DNA of 35,093 nucleotides from an uncultured Alphaproteobacteria bacterium (GTDB lineage Bacteria; Pseudomonadota; Alphaproteobacteria; CAAGCB01; CAG-977). The stretch covers positions 1 to 35,093 of the forward strand of contig CALXYE010000148.1 of assembly GCA_944392845.1 (NCBI GenBank). Reading direction: 5' to 3'. The notes beneath the pieces are model-generated. The model was not told where the DNA came from and did no database searches. It saw only the letters and a list, made by a program, of their open reading frames with translations. Shown piece by piece: positions 1 through 8,454 of this stretch; the stretch's first letter is position 1, and each line of letters begins with the position of its first letter. A program made the translations under genes and the position numbers.

Positions 1-13
1 GAAAGATTGAGAA

Positions 14-112
14 TCACTTAAAAGTCGTATGGGGGGGGGGCATCAATTCTATCGCCGATGCCGAAAGCGGCAGAAACACCGCCGCCAAAGCGAATAAATA
101 ACGTTTGTTCAT
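14..112 (-). CDS. Short secreted peptide, frame broken at a G10 tract (possible phase-variable gene)
   Basis: The ATG at 110-112 follows a good Shine-Dalgarno (AGGAG, 8 nt upstream). The first 20 residues form a classic signal peptide: basic MNKR, hydrophobic YLFALAAVFLPL, then an Ala/Ser cleavage region ending ASA. Right after it the coding strand runs through ten C (plus strand G at 31-40), giving IELMPPPHTTFK and a stop at 14-16, 32 residues in all. If the tract were one base shorter the frame would stay open to the window edge (MPPPIRLLSDSQSF...). The visible peptide is therefore probably the 'off' or frameshifted form of a longer exported protein whose remainder lies outside the window. 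Function unknown. A homopolymer sequencing error is the main alternative. Confidence 0.5.
   Translation of the reverse strand: MNKRYLFALAAVFLPLSASAIELMPPPHTTFK
31..40. repeat. Homopolymer G10 tract inside a coding region
   Basis: Ten consecutive G lie directly after the signal-peptide codons of the minus-strand gene at 14-112. Runs of this length are prone to slipped-strand change, and a loss of one base would restore a long open frame. Confidence 0.9.
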
Positions 113-185
113 GGCGCGTCTCCTAAAATTAAATGTTTGTCATCAACCTTAGATAATCATCATCGCACATTTCGAATCGTTTTTC

Positions 186-318
186 AAGTGTCCGAAGGAC
201 ACTTTGACTTTTTGAGGCTTTTACTGTCGCTGTTTTTATCGCCTTGAGCGCCTGAAAGGGTGCTTGAAAAGCACGTTGACTTTTTAAACCCTTTTCTGTC
301 GCGGTTTTATAGGCGTTT
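186..318. repeat. Two tandem ~72-bp hairpin-bearing repeat units
   Basis: Unit one has the stem-loop AAGTGTCC-GAA-GGACACTT (186-204) and unit two has GTGCTT-GAA-AAGCAC (260-274). In both the stem is followed by TTGACTTTTT and then a similar tail ending CTGTCGC. The repeat period is 72 bases. The stems differ at paired positions yet still pair (TCC/GGA against CTT/AAG), while the GAA loop is identical, which suggests the hairpin itself is conserved. Role unknown; structured RNA, protein-binding site or a terminator-like element are all possible. Confidence 0.6.
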
Positions 319-331
319 TTTTGTTGGCATC

Positions 332-359
332 TCTTTTGCCGAAAAGGCTTCGGAAAAGA
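332..359. repeat. Imperfect inverted repeat upstream of the ankyrin gene
   Basis: TCTTTT-G-CCGAA, five-base centre AAGGC, then TTCGG-AAAAGA: 11 paired positions with one bulged G. It could act as an operator or as an RNA hairpin. No T-run of terminator type follows on the plus strand. Confidence 0.45.
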
Positions 360-580
360 TTTAAACGGGTAGCCGAAACGATTTTATTGATGCCTGTTTT
401 TTTAAGATAAATTAAAATGAAGCGGCGGAGAAATTATAAAGCTTTCATCTGCCTGTCGTCAAAGATGGAAGCATTCCGCCGAAATATTCGGCATGAGAGA
501 GGTAACTCATTATCAATTTCAAAAACCGTTTTCAAATTCGGTAGGATTGAATTTGAAAAAAGAGAGGAGACTTATAGAAG

Positions 581-1618
581 ATGTCAGATATTATACACAT
601 TGCCGCCTACGGTACGCCGGCCGACCTAAAAGCGGCGATAGCATCCGGAGCCGATGTAAATTTTGTCGAAGAAGCCCCGCCCGGGTGCGGCAGTGCGGCG
701 ACGGAGTACGGAAATACTCCCCTGCATTACGCAAAAAATGCCGAAATGGCAAAGATCCTTTTGGAGGCCGGAGCCTTCATTGACATAAAAAATTACGCCG
801 GCTGCACAGCCATAATGGATTTGGAATCAAAATATAACAATCCGTTTTTGGCTCGACTTGTTGATGCCTGCAATCATCCGAAAGATTATGCCGATACAAC
901 AGTATTGGGGCCGTTGAGAATTTTTTGGAGAAAATTAAAACGTTTCAATGAAAAACGAAATGGTCTCAAGATGCTGAAATTTTTAAAATCTGCCGAAAAA
1001 TCGGGAAAATATCTTCGTTGTCCCTTTTATCTGGCTGCCGAAGGGGATATAGAAGGGCTGCGTCAGGAAATTAAAAAGGGAACGGACATTAACAATCGTG
1101 TTAAAGGTTCCGTTTTGGGCGCGGCAATTAAAGCGGATGATCTGCAAATGATGCGGCTTATCATTGATAACGGCGGAGACGTAAGCGATCCGTATCTGTT
1201 ATTTCTTTGTCGTTCTCCTCAGGCTTGTGATCTTCTTTTGGAGCATGGGGCAAGCATGGAAAGCGTATGGAATTCCGATACGCCGCTTACCAAACACGCT
1301 AAATATGACCTGATTATAACGGAGCATTTAATTTTAAAAGGAGCAAATGTTAACCATCAAGATAAATACGGCAATACCTGTCTTATCAATACGGTTACTT
1401 TCGTTTATCGGGAAGATGAGGACTATCGGCACATGGGGAAATACGCGCTTTTTAAACAGCAGGAAAAGGTGATCCGTTTGCTGAAAGAAAAAGGAGCCGA
1501 CTTTAATCTCAAAGACCGTGAGGGACGCACGGCTTTACAGCGGGCTGCAGGACACGAAAAATTAAAAAAAATACTTTTGGAATGCGGCGCATTGCCGGAC
1601 GGCTCCGATGACGATTAG
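581..1618 (+). CDS. Ankyrin-repeat protein
   Basis: A 345-residue protein made largely of ankyrin-type repeats, which normally bind partner proteins. Recognisable units carry the alternating-helix pattern and the GA(D/N/F)(V/I)N turn: about residues 4-29 (ends GADVNF), 43-70 (TPLHYA...GAFIDI), 150-175 (AAEGDIEGLRQEI...TDIN), 235-270 (TPLTKHA...GANVNHQD) and 300-340 (LLKEKGADFNLKD...TALQRAA). The centre (about 85-145) is not repeat-like. There is no signal peptide or membrane segment, so it is probably cytoplasmic or delivered by a signal-peptide-independent route. The start follows GAGGAGA about 10 bases upstream. GC is lower than in the core genes to the right, and the neighbours suggest an accessory locus. 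The partner cannot be read from sequence. Confidence 0.85.
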   Translation: MSDIIHIAAYGTPADLKAAIASGADVNFVEEAPPGCGSAATEYGNTPLHYAKNAEMAKILLEAGAFIDIKNYAGCTAIMDLESKYNNPFLARLVDACNHPKDYADTTVLGPLRIFWRKLKRFNEKRNGLKMLKFLKSAEKSGKYLRCPFYLAAEGDIEGLRQEIKKGTDINNRVKGSVLGAAIKADDLQMMRLIIDNGGDVSDPYLLFLCRSPQACDLLLEHGASMESVWNSDTPLTKHAKYDLIITEHLILKGANVNHQDKYGNTCLINTVTFVYREDEDYRHMGKYALFKQQEKVIRLLKEKGADFNLKDREGRTALQRAAGHEKLKKILLECGALPDGSDDD

Positions 1619-1879
1619 AGGCGTTTTCCCGAAATATTTGTCGGTTATTCGGAAGCGGAATTAAACGATACGCGGACGTCTTCGGATTTACGGGGACGCT
1701 CTGCCTGTCATGAAGCCCTCTTAATTTCCGGAAAACAAAAAGCGTCCGCAACCGTCGTTTTTAGCGCTACCAACGGTTTTATAACTTTGTTCCGGTTGGC
1801 CATAAAAGGGTTTAAAGATATACTTGGCGACGAAATCCACTTTAGATTGCGTATAAATTATGGTACGGTCAAACGGTAA
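1619..1879 (+). pseudogene. Open remnant in frame with the ankyrin stop
   Basis: After the TAG stop of the ankyrin gene the same frame stays open for 86 codons to TAA at 1877. The translation is compositionally protein-like (it contains FVGYSEAELNDT, ATVVFSATNGFITLF and DEIHFRLRINYG) but has no start codon and no ankyrin pattern. It may be the decayed end of a longer gene. The last stretch faintly recalls class III nucleotide cyclases, too weakly to name. The competing open frame on the opposite strand (1509-1751) looks less protein-like. Confidence 0.3.
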
Positions 1880-1903
1880 AAGCAATCAGCGGAGTACAGC
1901 CTT

Positions 1904-3583
1904 ATGCCGGAAAAAGAAATAAAAAAAATAGTTATGGGAATTAAAAACAATGAATATGTTCTTCCGGTTATTCAAAGAGAACTGGTATGGAAATACGAAC
2001 AAATAGAACAACTGTTTGATTCGATCATGTCCGGTTATCCTTTCGGATCCATGCTGTTTTGGAATTACGAACACGATTCGGACTGCAAGTACAAATTTTA
2101 TAAGTTTTTAAAAAAATACGACGAATACAAGCCGGCCTCCAACCATAATCAGGAATATAATCCGGCCGGCGAAAAAGAGCTGACCGCCGTTTTGGACGGC
2201 CAGCAACGTTTGACAGCTTTGTATTTAGGGTTGCTTGGCAGTATGAAGCTGCATAAACCGAAAACCAAGTACGATAATCCCGAAAATTATGAAGAAAAAC
2301 GCTTATACATCAATCTTTTTTATCAAAAAGACCCTGATCCGGAAAATACTTCCGACAATTACGAATTTAAATTTAAAACTGATGAAGAAGTTCAAAGAGA
2401 TAACGACAGTCAAAAATCCCTCTGGTTCAAAGTCGGAGATATTTTGGATTTTGAAACAGATAAAGATTACCGTAAAAAATTAGGCGATATCTATTCGCAG
2501 GCGTCTGAGGAAATGAAAGACAGGCTGGGTGATATTTTCAGCGACCTATATAAAAACTTCGTTGAAAAAAAGGCTGTCAGCTATTTTGAAGAAAACACGA
2601 AATCATTTGACCGAGTATTGCAGATATTTGTTCGCATCAATTCCGGAGGTACACCGCTGGGATACACGGATTTGCTGATGTCGGTCATTATCAACCAATG
2701 GGGAGAAGGCCGGGATAAAATCAATCAGGCAATTGATATGATTTATGACGAATGCCGCTTTAATATCCCCAAAGACATTTTTCTGCGCGGCTGCCTGTTT
2801 TTGACAGGGCTTCCGTTGAATTTCAATGTCGATAATTTTGAACGCCAAAACGTCGACTGGATTGAAAAATCTTTTAACGACATCGTTAAATACATAAAGC
2901 TCGCCTGCGATGTTTTCAAAGAACTGGGATATTCTAAGGATAATCTGCGTTCTAATTTAATCGTGCTGCCTTTGGCTTTATTTTTATATCAAAACCAGCT
3001 GTCAAAGCCGGACATTGAAAACAAAAAAAAGATACTGCGGTGGATACAGCTGTCCACCATCAACCGGGTTTTCAGCGGGCAAACGACGACTTATCTGAAG
3101 AAGCTGAGAGAGATTATTGCAAATGCCGGCCCTTATTTCCCGCTGAATGAAATCAGGGGAAACATGGACACAAACGAAGAAAGTTTGGAACAGCTGATCG
3201 AAAAAGCCAAGTACGGATCGCAGGATTCGTGGTCATTGCTTACTTTGTTGCAGCCTGATCTGGCTTTTGAAGACAAAAACTATCATGAAGATCACATTTA
3301 TCCCATTTCGTCGCTGACGAAAGAACAGAAGAAGGAGGGCGGAAATTATCTGGCGAACCTGCAGCTACTGGAAGCCAGCGTAAACCAAAGCAAAAGAGAT
3401 AAAAACCCGGAAGAATGGCTGGATTCGTACTGTCGGCAGAGGGGAAAAAACAAAGAAGAATATAAAAAAGAACGCTGTATTCCCTTAATCGAACTCAGCG
3501 AGGAAAATTTCAGCCTCTTTTTACAGGAAAGAAAACGCCTGATCAAACAGGCGCTGATGCTGAAATTAGCCGAAGATTTATAA
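1904..3583 (+). CDS. gmrSD: GmrSD-type DUF262 + DUF1524 (HNH) restriction endonuclease
   Basis: A 559-residue single-chain enzyme of the GmrSD family, whose characterised members are type IV restriction nucleases that cut modified phage DNA. The N-terminal DUF262 half has the IQRELVWK signature (23-30) and the catalytic-type motif DGQQRLT (98-104) that resembles the ParB/DUF262 nucleotide-handling site. RINSGGTPL (244-252) is also typical. The C-terminal DUF1524 half carries an HNH-like nuclease: HEDHIYP (461-467), NLQLL (485-489), then N494 and K497. The ATG at 1904 has GGAG 9 bases upstream. Length and domain order match fused GmrS-GmrD proteins. The gene is relatively AT-rich, and its stop is followed by another open remnant in the same frame. 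The defence role is inferred from the family. Confidence 0.85.
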   Translation: MPEKEIKKIVMGIKNNEYVLPVIQRELVWKYEQIEQLFDSIMSGYPFGSMLFWNYEHDSDCKYKFYKFLKKYDEYKPASNHNQEYNPAGEKELTAVLDGQQRLTALYLGLLGSMKLHKPKTKYDNPENYEEKRLYINLFYQKDPDPENTSDNYEFKFKTDEEVQRDNDSQKSLWFKVGDILDFETDKDYRKKLGDIYSQASEEMKDRLGDIFSDLYKNFVEKKAVSYFEENTKSFDRVLQIFVRINSGGTPLGYTDLLMSVIINQWGEGRDKINQAIDMIYDECRFNIPKDIFLRGCLFLTGLPLNFNVDNFERQNVDWIEKSFNDIVKYIKLACDVFKELGYSKDNLRSNLIVLPLALFLYQNQLSKPDIENKKKILRWIQLSTINRVFSGQTTTYLKKLREIIANAGPYFPLNEIRGNMDTNEESLEQLIEKAKYGSQDSWSLLTLLQPDLAFEDKNYHEDHIYPISSLTKEQKKEGGNYLANLQLLEASVNQSKRDKNPEEWLDSYCRQRGKNKEEYKKERCIPLIELSEENFSLFLQERKRLIKQALMLKLAEDL

Positions 3584-3784
3584 TATTTCCGCTCTACCCG
3601 TCCGTTGGCATTTCGAACCGCTTCAAAATCGGGAATTTTACGCCGATATCAAATTATCGGCGGATCCCGCGGCGAAGGTTATACGGGCAACTTGAGCGTC
3701 ACGGAGCGCATAACGTCGGGCTTAGACGATCTGAAACGCACTGAAGGTTCTTTCGATGCCGTTATCGAAAAAGCCAAAAACTGA
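3584..3784 (+). pseudogene. Open remnant in frame with the GmrSD stop
   Basis: The frame of the nuclease gene stays open for 66 codons after its TAA, ending at TGA 3782-3784, and is then open again into the following uvrA-like gene. The peptide (RYQIIGGSRGEGYTGNLS, then VTERITSGLDDLKRT and SFDAVIEKAKN) looks like real protein rather than random translation, but no start codon or ribosome binding site is present. It may be the other part of the gene remnant at 1619-1879, split by the nuclease gene. No family recognised. Confidence 0.3.
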
Positions 3785-3859
3785 AACGCTCCTCTTGACG
3801 CGGAAGCGTATTTTTCGGATGCTGAGCCCGACGGATCAAATAAATTTTTCGTGAAAACA

Positions 3860-6343
3860 ATGGTTGATAAAATAAAGATTCGCGGCGCAAGGGTGCATAA
3901 CCTGAAAAACATAGACGTTGACGTTCCTTTGAACCGCATCGTCGGGATTGCGGGCGTGTCGGGGTCGGGGAAGTCTTCTCTGGCTTTGGGAGTCCTTTAT
4001 GCCGAAGGGTCAAGGCGCTATTTGGATTCCCTTTCCGCCTATACGCGACGCCGTATGTCTTTTGCCGAAAAAGCTTCGGTAGACGAAGTCCTTTACGTTC
4101 CCGCCGCTTTGGCTTTGCGTCAGCGTCCCGCCGTTCCGGGCATTCGAAGCACGTTCGGTACGGGGACGGAGCTGCTGAACGGCCTCAGGCTGGCGTTTTC
4201 CAGGCTGGCAAGCCATCGTTGTCCGAACGGGCATTATTTGCCTCCGACGATTGATGTAGCCGCGGGAAAGGAATTGATTTGTCCCGAATGCGGCGCAAAA
4301 TTTTATGCGCCGTCCGCCGAAGAGCTGGCTTTTAACGGGCAGGGCGCCTGCCGTACCTGCGACGGAACGGGAATCGTCAGGACCGTGGATAAGGCGACGC
4401 TCGTCCCCGACGACTCCCTTTCCATTGACGAAGGCGCCGTCGCTCCGTGGAATTCGCTGATGTGGTCTTTGATGACGGACGTGTGCCGCGCGATGGGCGT
4501 TCGGACGGACGTTCCTTTCCGCGATTTGACCGATGCGGAAAAAGACATCGTTTATAACGGCCCTCCCGAAAAACGGCATATTCTGTATAAGGCCAAAAGT
4601 TCCAATCAGGCGGGCGAGCTTGATTTTACATATTACAATGCGACTTATACCGTCGAAAACGCTTTGGCAAAGGTCAAAGACGAACAAGGCATGAAGCGGG
4701 TGGAGAAATTCTTAAAGGAAGAAATCTGTCCCGATTGCGGCGGTTCCCGTCTTTCTGAAGCCGCCAGAATGCCGAAGGTGCGCGGCATGTCGCTTGACGA
4801 GGTTTGTCGAATGCCGCTTTCCGACCTTGTCGCATGGACGGACGGCATTCCTGAAACGCTCGGCGAAGAAATGCGTCCGATGGCGGAAAGCATTTGCGAA
4901 TCGTTTCGGGACACGGCAAAGCGTTTGATTGACCTCGGTTTGGGATATTTGTCTTTGGATCGCGCTTCGCAGACGCTTTCGACGGGAGAACGCCAGCGCA
5001 TGCAGCTGGCCAGAGCCGTACGCAATCGCACGACGGGCGTTCTGTACGTTCTGGACGAACCCTCCGTCGGTCTTCATCCCGCCAATATTGTCGGTTTGAA
5101 CGGCGTAATGCACGACCTGATCGCCGACGGAAATTCCGTCATTTTGGTTGATCATGACGTTCAGATCCTGTCCGAAGCTGATCGCGTGATCGAGCTGGGG
5201 CCGAATGCGGGCGTCGGGGGCGGCAGAATCATTGCCGAAGGGAGCATTGCAGAGATTGAGAAAAACAAGGATTCCGTCATCGGTCCCTTCCTGTCGGGAA
5301 AGGCGGAAACAAAGGCAAGGAGCAGGGCGGACGAAAGCCGCATGTTCGAATTCGGCGCCCTTCGCCTGTCCGCCGGAGCAATCCATACGGTCAAACCTTT
5401 GGAGGTTTCCGTTCCCAAAGGGCGGTTGACGGCGGTTACGGGCGTTTCGGGGTCGGGAAAGACGACGCTGATTTTGGAAAGCCTTGTCCCCGCGCTTGAC
5501 GCGAAAATTAACGGTAAAAAGCTGCCCGAACACGTTATTTCCGTTGAGGCCGAAGGCATTAAAAGGGTAAAGCTGATTGATGCGACGCCGATCGGGATCA
5601 ACGTGCGTTCTACCGTCGCGACGTATGCGAACGTGCATGACGAGTTGCGCAAAGTCTTTGCTAAAACGGAAGACGCCAAGCGTTTAGGATATAAGGCGGG
5701 CGATTTTTCCTATAATACGGGCAGGCTCCGCTGCCCCGCGTGCGACGGGACGGGGGTGATCAGCCTTGACGTTCAATTTTTGCCCGACGTTGAAATTCCG
5801 TGCCCCGAATGCCGCGGGTCAAGGTATGCCAAGGAAGCCGAAAGCATCAGGTTCGCAAACAAAAACGGAGAGTCTTTCTCGCTTCCCGAACTGATGGACG
5901 CGGATATCAATTCGGCGTTGAAGGCGTGCGAAGGTCTGACGCTCGTGTGCCGTCGTCTGAAAACGTTGCAGGAGTTGGGACTGGGGTATTTGACTTTGGG
6001 GGAGGAAACTCCGGGGCTGTCGGGCGGAGAGGCGCAACGCCTGAAACTGGCGGAAGAAACGGGGAGGGCGCAGTCGGATTCCGTTTTTGTTTTTGACGAA
6101 CCGACGATCGGCTTGCATCCTCAAGACGTTCAAACGCTCTTGAAAGTTTTTCAGGGGCTTGTCGAAAACGGGGCGACCGTCATCGTAATTGAGCACGACT
6201 TGGACTTAATTCGTAACGCCGATTATATCATAGACATGGGACCGGGAGGCGGCGCGTCGGGCGGCAGGATCGTCGCCGCAGGCACGCCCGAACGCATTGC
6301 CGCCGCCCCGAACAGCGTGACGGGACGCTTCCTTCGTCCGTGA
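3860..6343 (+). CDS. UvrA2-like excinuclease ATPase lacking the UvrB-binding domain
   Basis: A protein of about 827 residues with the complete double-ABC layout of UvrA. Walker A GVSGSGKSS (about 32-40) and the zinc sites CPECG and CRTCDGTG lie in the first half, with signature LSTGERQRMQLA and Walker B VLDEPSVGLHP. The second half has GVSGSGKTT, a CPAC...CPEC zinc module, LSGGEAQRLKLA and FDEPTIGLHP. Housekeeping UvrA is about 940 residues. Here the sequence runs from the RSTFGTGTE segment almost straight into the first zinc module, so the UvrB-binding domain is missing. That is characteristic of UvrA2/class II paralogues, which are linked to damage or drug tolerance rather than normal excision. 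ATG 3860 is preferred because family N-termini begin (M)(V)DKI.IRGA; GTG 3851 is in frame. No strong Shine-Dalgarno for either. Confidence 0.88.
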   Translation: MVDKIKIRGARVHNLKNIDVDVPLNRIVGIAGVSGSGKSSLALGVLYAEGSRRYLDSLSAYTRRRMSFAEKASVDEVLYVPAALALRQRPAVPGIRSTFGTGTELLNGLRLAFSRLASHRCPNGHYLPPTIDVAAGKELICPECGAKFYAPSAEELAFNGQGACRTCDGTGIVRTVDKATLVPDDSLSIDEGAVAPWNSLMWSLMTDVCRAMGVRTDVPFRDLTDAEKDIVYNGPPEKRHILYKAKSSNQAGELDFTYYNATYTVENALAKVKDEQGMKRVEKFLKEEICPDCGGSRLSEAARMPKVRGMSLDEVCRMPLSDLVAWTDGIPETLGEEMRPMAESICESFRDTAKRLIDLGLGYLSLDRASQTLSTGERQRMQLARAVRNRTTGVLYVLDEPSVGLHPANIVGLNGVMHDLIADGNSVILVDHDVQILSEADRVIELGPNAGVGGGRIIAEGSIAEIEKNKDSVIGPFLSGKAETKARSRADESRMFEFGALRLSAGAIHTVKPLEVSVPKGRLTAVTGVSGSGKTTLILESLVPALDAKINGKKLPEHVISVEAEGIKRVKLIDATPIGINVRSTVATYANVHDELRKVFAKTEDAKRLGYKAGDFSYNTGRLRCPACDGTGVISLDVQFLPDVEIPCPECRGSRYAKEAESIRFANKNGESFSLPELMDADINSALKACEGLTLVCRRLKTLQELGLGYLTLGEETPGLSGGEAQRLKLAEETGRAQSDSVFVFDEPTIGLHPQDVQTLLKVFQGLVENGATVIVIEHDLDLIRNADYIIDMGPGGGASGGRIVAAGTPERIAAAPNSVTGRFLRP

Positions 6344-6773
6344 TTTTTGAATTTTGAAAGATTTTTACTAAATCAATAAAAGTCAAAATGTTTGAAGGAT
6401 AAAATAATAGAAAAAGACGGCTCTCTTCTTGATACTATAAGTAACGACCCGTCTTCTCCGGAAAGCGTCGGAAGCCGATTACGGCAAGAGACGAAAAAGG
6501 AAGCAAAAGAAGAATATTTTAGCTTATGATAAAAAAGTTTTGCGGATATATGTAGCGTCTTTAAAAAAGTCTTTTATCTGCAAAAACAATCCTATATTTC
6601 ACTACGGCTTTCAGGAGTGAAAATTATCTGCTTCCATATATCTTGTCCTTGTAATATTTGCTTTATTACATTTTTGCTATTAAATTGTTTATAGGAAAAG
6701 TTGCATCTAAATAACATCGAAAATTTTTTAAGCAAACCTTTTTTAGTTTCATATCTAGTCTCTGTCTTATAAA
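6344..6773. other. AT-rich gap between uvrA-like gene and the DpnII operon
   Basis: Strongly AT-rich, with no start-to-stop gene I trust. A 45-codon frame with only a TTG start (6392-6529, plus strand; contains DGSLLDTISNDPSSPES) reads like a protein fragment but has no ribosome binding site. The rest is the 3' flank of two converging transcription units. Composition changes sharply here from the GC-richer uvrA-like gene, marking an edge of the acquired restriction locus. Confidence 0.5.
6532..6586 (-). terminator. Possible terminator of the DpnII operon
   Basis: On the minus strand TTTTGC-A-GATA pairs with TATC-C-GCAAAA across a loop of about 24 bases, and a run of T (CTTTTTT) follows. It lies about 190 bases after the endonuclease stop. 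The stem is AT-rich and has one mismatch. Confidence 0.3.
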
Positions 6774-7670
6774 TTACTTTAAAAATTCCTCTAAGACGCC
6801 TTTTTGAATCATATCAAGATTAATGATATAATCTGTTGTATTGAATGTGTCACGCAATGGGCGTTGAGTCGTTTTCCAACCATAACCATCTGTTACCCAA
6901 ATGAATTGATGGCCATCTCTTGTCCATTGGTGATAAATATCGGCATATTCACCGGCGGTTGATTTCAACTTAGAACCACCGCCACCATAAAAGTTTGTTT
7001 CAATCAAATATAGTTTCTTGGGCGTGTTGATAGCAAAATCTATTCTTTTTGAAGATTTCGTTACTGTAATATTTTTGCCCCATTTTGCCTTGATTTTATC
7101 TGCCGTCGCCTGGGCAATATATTCGTAACCGTTTCTCTCACAAATGTCTTTTACAAAGAATTCAACCAAGTTTTCCATAGAAGTTCCGCTACGATTTTTG
7201 CGACCATTTGAATCAAGACCAACTTCTACACCGATAAAATAATCGGGGATAGACTTAATACTGCGGTTTGAAATAAGTTTTAAGAATCCACTTTCTTTTA
7301 GGAACAGAACCCCGTCTTTTGCTGGCATTGGCTTTGAAAAATCAAATCTTCTAGCATCAAAGTTATTTGGAGTAACCAGTAAGCTGATTTTCTTTTCTCT
7401 TTCTGCTAATAATGCAGGAACAATTCCAATAATTTGCGGATAATCCGTTAATAAAGCTAAGGCTTCTTCCTCAATATTCTCTTTACCAACCAAAGTATTT
7501 AATAAATTTAATGAGCGTTCAACCTCGCGGTAATTATGAATTACCTTTTTCCAGTTAACAAAATAATCCCATGATTTGATTGTTTCTTTCAATGTGGCAA
7601 TCAAATATGAAAAAACTTCATCATCATTGTTGCAATTCAAAATATTTTTGAAAACTGGATTATTTTTCAT
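6774..7670 (-). CDS. dpnB: DpnII-type GATC restriction endonuclease
   Basis: A 298-residue homologue of R.DpnII/MboI, which cuts unmethylated GATC. The catalytic PD-(D/E)xK-like core is visible as KRIDFAI (D211) followed by LIETNFYGGGGSK (E224, with N instead of the usual K at the next position), the arrangement I associate with this family. Length agrees with R.DpnII (about 288). The ATG overlaps the stop of the upstream methylase gene (ATGA), and AAGGAG lies 8 bases before it, so translation is coupled. It is last in the operon, giving the two methylases a head start. Base composition is far more AT-rich than the core genes, which suggests transfer. GATC specificity is inferred from family resemblance of all three genes together. 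Confidence 0.9.
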   Translation of the reverse strand: MKNNPVFKNILNCNNDDEVFSYLIATLKETIKSWDYFVNWKKVIHNYREVERSLNLLNTLVGKENIEEEALALLTDYPQIIGIVPALLAEREKKISLLVTPNNFDARRFDFSKPMPAKDGVLFLKESGFLKLISNRSIKSIPDYFIGVEVGLDSNGRKNRSGTSMENLVEFFVKDICERNGYEYIAQATADKIKAKWGKNITVTKSSKRIDFAINTPKKLYLIETNFYGGGGSKLKSTAGEYADIYHQWTRDGHQFIWVTDGYGWKTTQRPLRDTFNTTDYIINLDMIQKGVLEEFLK

Positions 7671-8452
7671 TCTTTATTCTCCTTATGTTGATATGCATCA
7701 AAAATTCTTTTATCCGCTAGTACGATAAATTCCGGATTTTTTTCGATTCCGATAAATTGCCGGTCTAATTTCATAGCGGCCACTCCGGTTGTTCCACTTC
7801 CCATAAACGGATCCAAAATCAGATCATTTTCCTTTGTTGAAGCAAGAATAATCCGCTCCAACAACTCCAAAGGCTTTTGAGTCGGGTGTTTCCCAAATTG
7901 TTTTTCACTTGGCGTTGGTGTCCCAATAGACCAAACGCTCCTCATTTGTGCATGAGGTTTCTTGATAAAATCTTTCGGAAAATCCCCGTCTTTCATCGCA
8001 TCATAATTAAAATAGTGCCGCGACTTTTTATCTTTTCTAGCCCAAATCAAAGTTTCATGGCTTGCTGTAAAATAACGACAAGACATATTCGGGCTGGCAT
8101 TAGGCTTAAACCACGAAATATCATTTAAAATATGATAACCTAGTAACTGCATAGCAAAACCACATTGAAAAATGCTGTGGTAAGTTCCAGACACCCATAA
8201 CGTGCCGTTCGGCTTCAAAACACGCCTACAGGCTGATAACCATTTCTTATGAAATTTAAAATCTTCTTTTAAACCTTTACTTTCATCCCAATCACCTTTA
8301 TTGACGGAAACAACATGTCCGTTCTGACAGCTGATACCACCATTAGAAAGCATATAAGGAGGATCAGCAAAAATCATATCAAAAGTATTTTCAGGGAAAT
8401 CTTTTAATTTCTTAATGCAATCGGCACAATATAAATTATAAATCTCTTTCAT
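7667..8452 (-). CDS. dpnA: DpnA-like DNA adenine methyltransferase (second methylase of DpnII system)
   Basis: A 261-residue beta-class amino-methyltransferase: the catalytic motif FADPPY (28-33) comes first and the SAM-binding motif FMGSGTTG (216-223) comes near the C-terminus, with the target-recognition region between. In DpnII systems this protein methylates adenine in GATC and also acts on single-stranded DNA, protecting incoming plasmid DNA during transformation. The start is ATG at 8452, two bases after the upstream stop; a TTG at 8458 overlapping that stop (TTGA) is also possible. Middle gene of the three-gene operon, overlapping the endonuclease start by 4 bases. Confidence 0.9.
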   Translation of the reverse strand: MKEIYNLYCADCIKKLKDFPENTFDMIFADPPYMLSNGGISCQNGHVVSVNKGDWDESKGLKEDFKFHKKWLSACRRVLKPNGTLWVSGTYHSIFQCGFAMQLLGYHILNDISWFKPNASPNMSCRYFTASHETLIWARKDKKSRHYFNYDAMKDGDFPKDFIKKPHAQMRSVWSIGTPTPSEKQFGKHPTQKPLELLERIILASTKENDLILDPFMGSGTTGVAAMKLDRQFIGIEKNPEFIVLADKRIFDAYQHKENKE

Positions 8453-8454
8453 TC

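Larger units (their letters stand above)
113..580. other. Non-coding region with hairpin repeats and palindromes
   Basis: I see no convincing gene in these 468 bases between the divergent peptide gene and the ankyrin gene. The open frame 417-629 overlaps the ankyrin start in another frame and has no ribosome binding site. The stretch is T-rich and contains two tandem hairpin units (186-318), an 11-bp imperfect dyad at 332-359 (TCTTTT-G-CCGAA / TTCGG-AAAAGA), and the palindrome GCCGAAATATTCGGC at 478-492. It must hold the promoters of both flanking genes, but no clear -35/-10 pair stands out. Confidence 0.6.

Noticed and set aside
417-629. 70-codon open frame upstream of and overlapping the ankyrin gene
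   Set aside because: No ribosome binding site, wrong frame relative to the well-supported ankyrin start, and an unusual basic composition.
1616-1618. Programmed readthrough of the ankyrin TAG into 86 further codons
   Set aside because: No known readthrough context, and the extension has no ankyrin pattern; a remnant is the simpler reading.
4010-6196. Long open frames opposite the uvrA-like gene
   Set aside because: Antisense shadows of a GC-rich gene whose own motifs are unmistakable.
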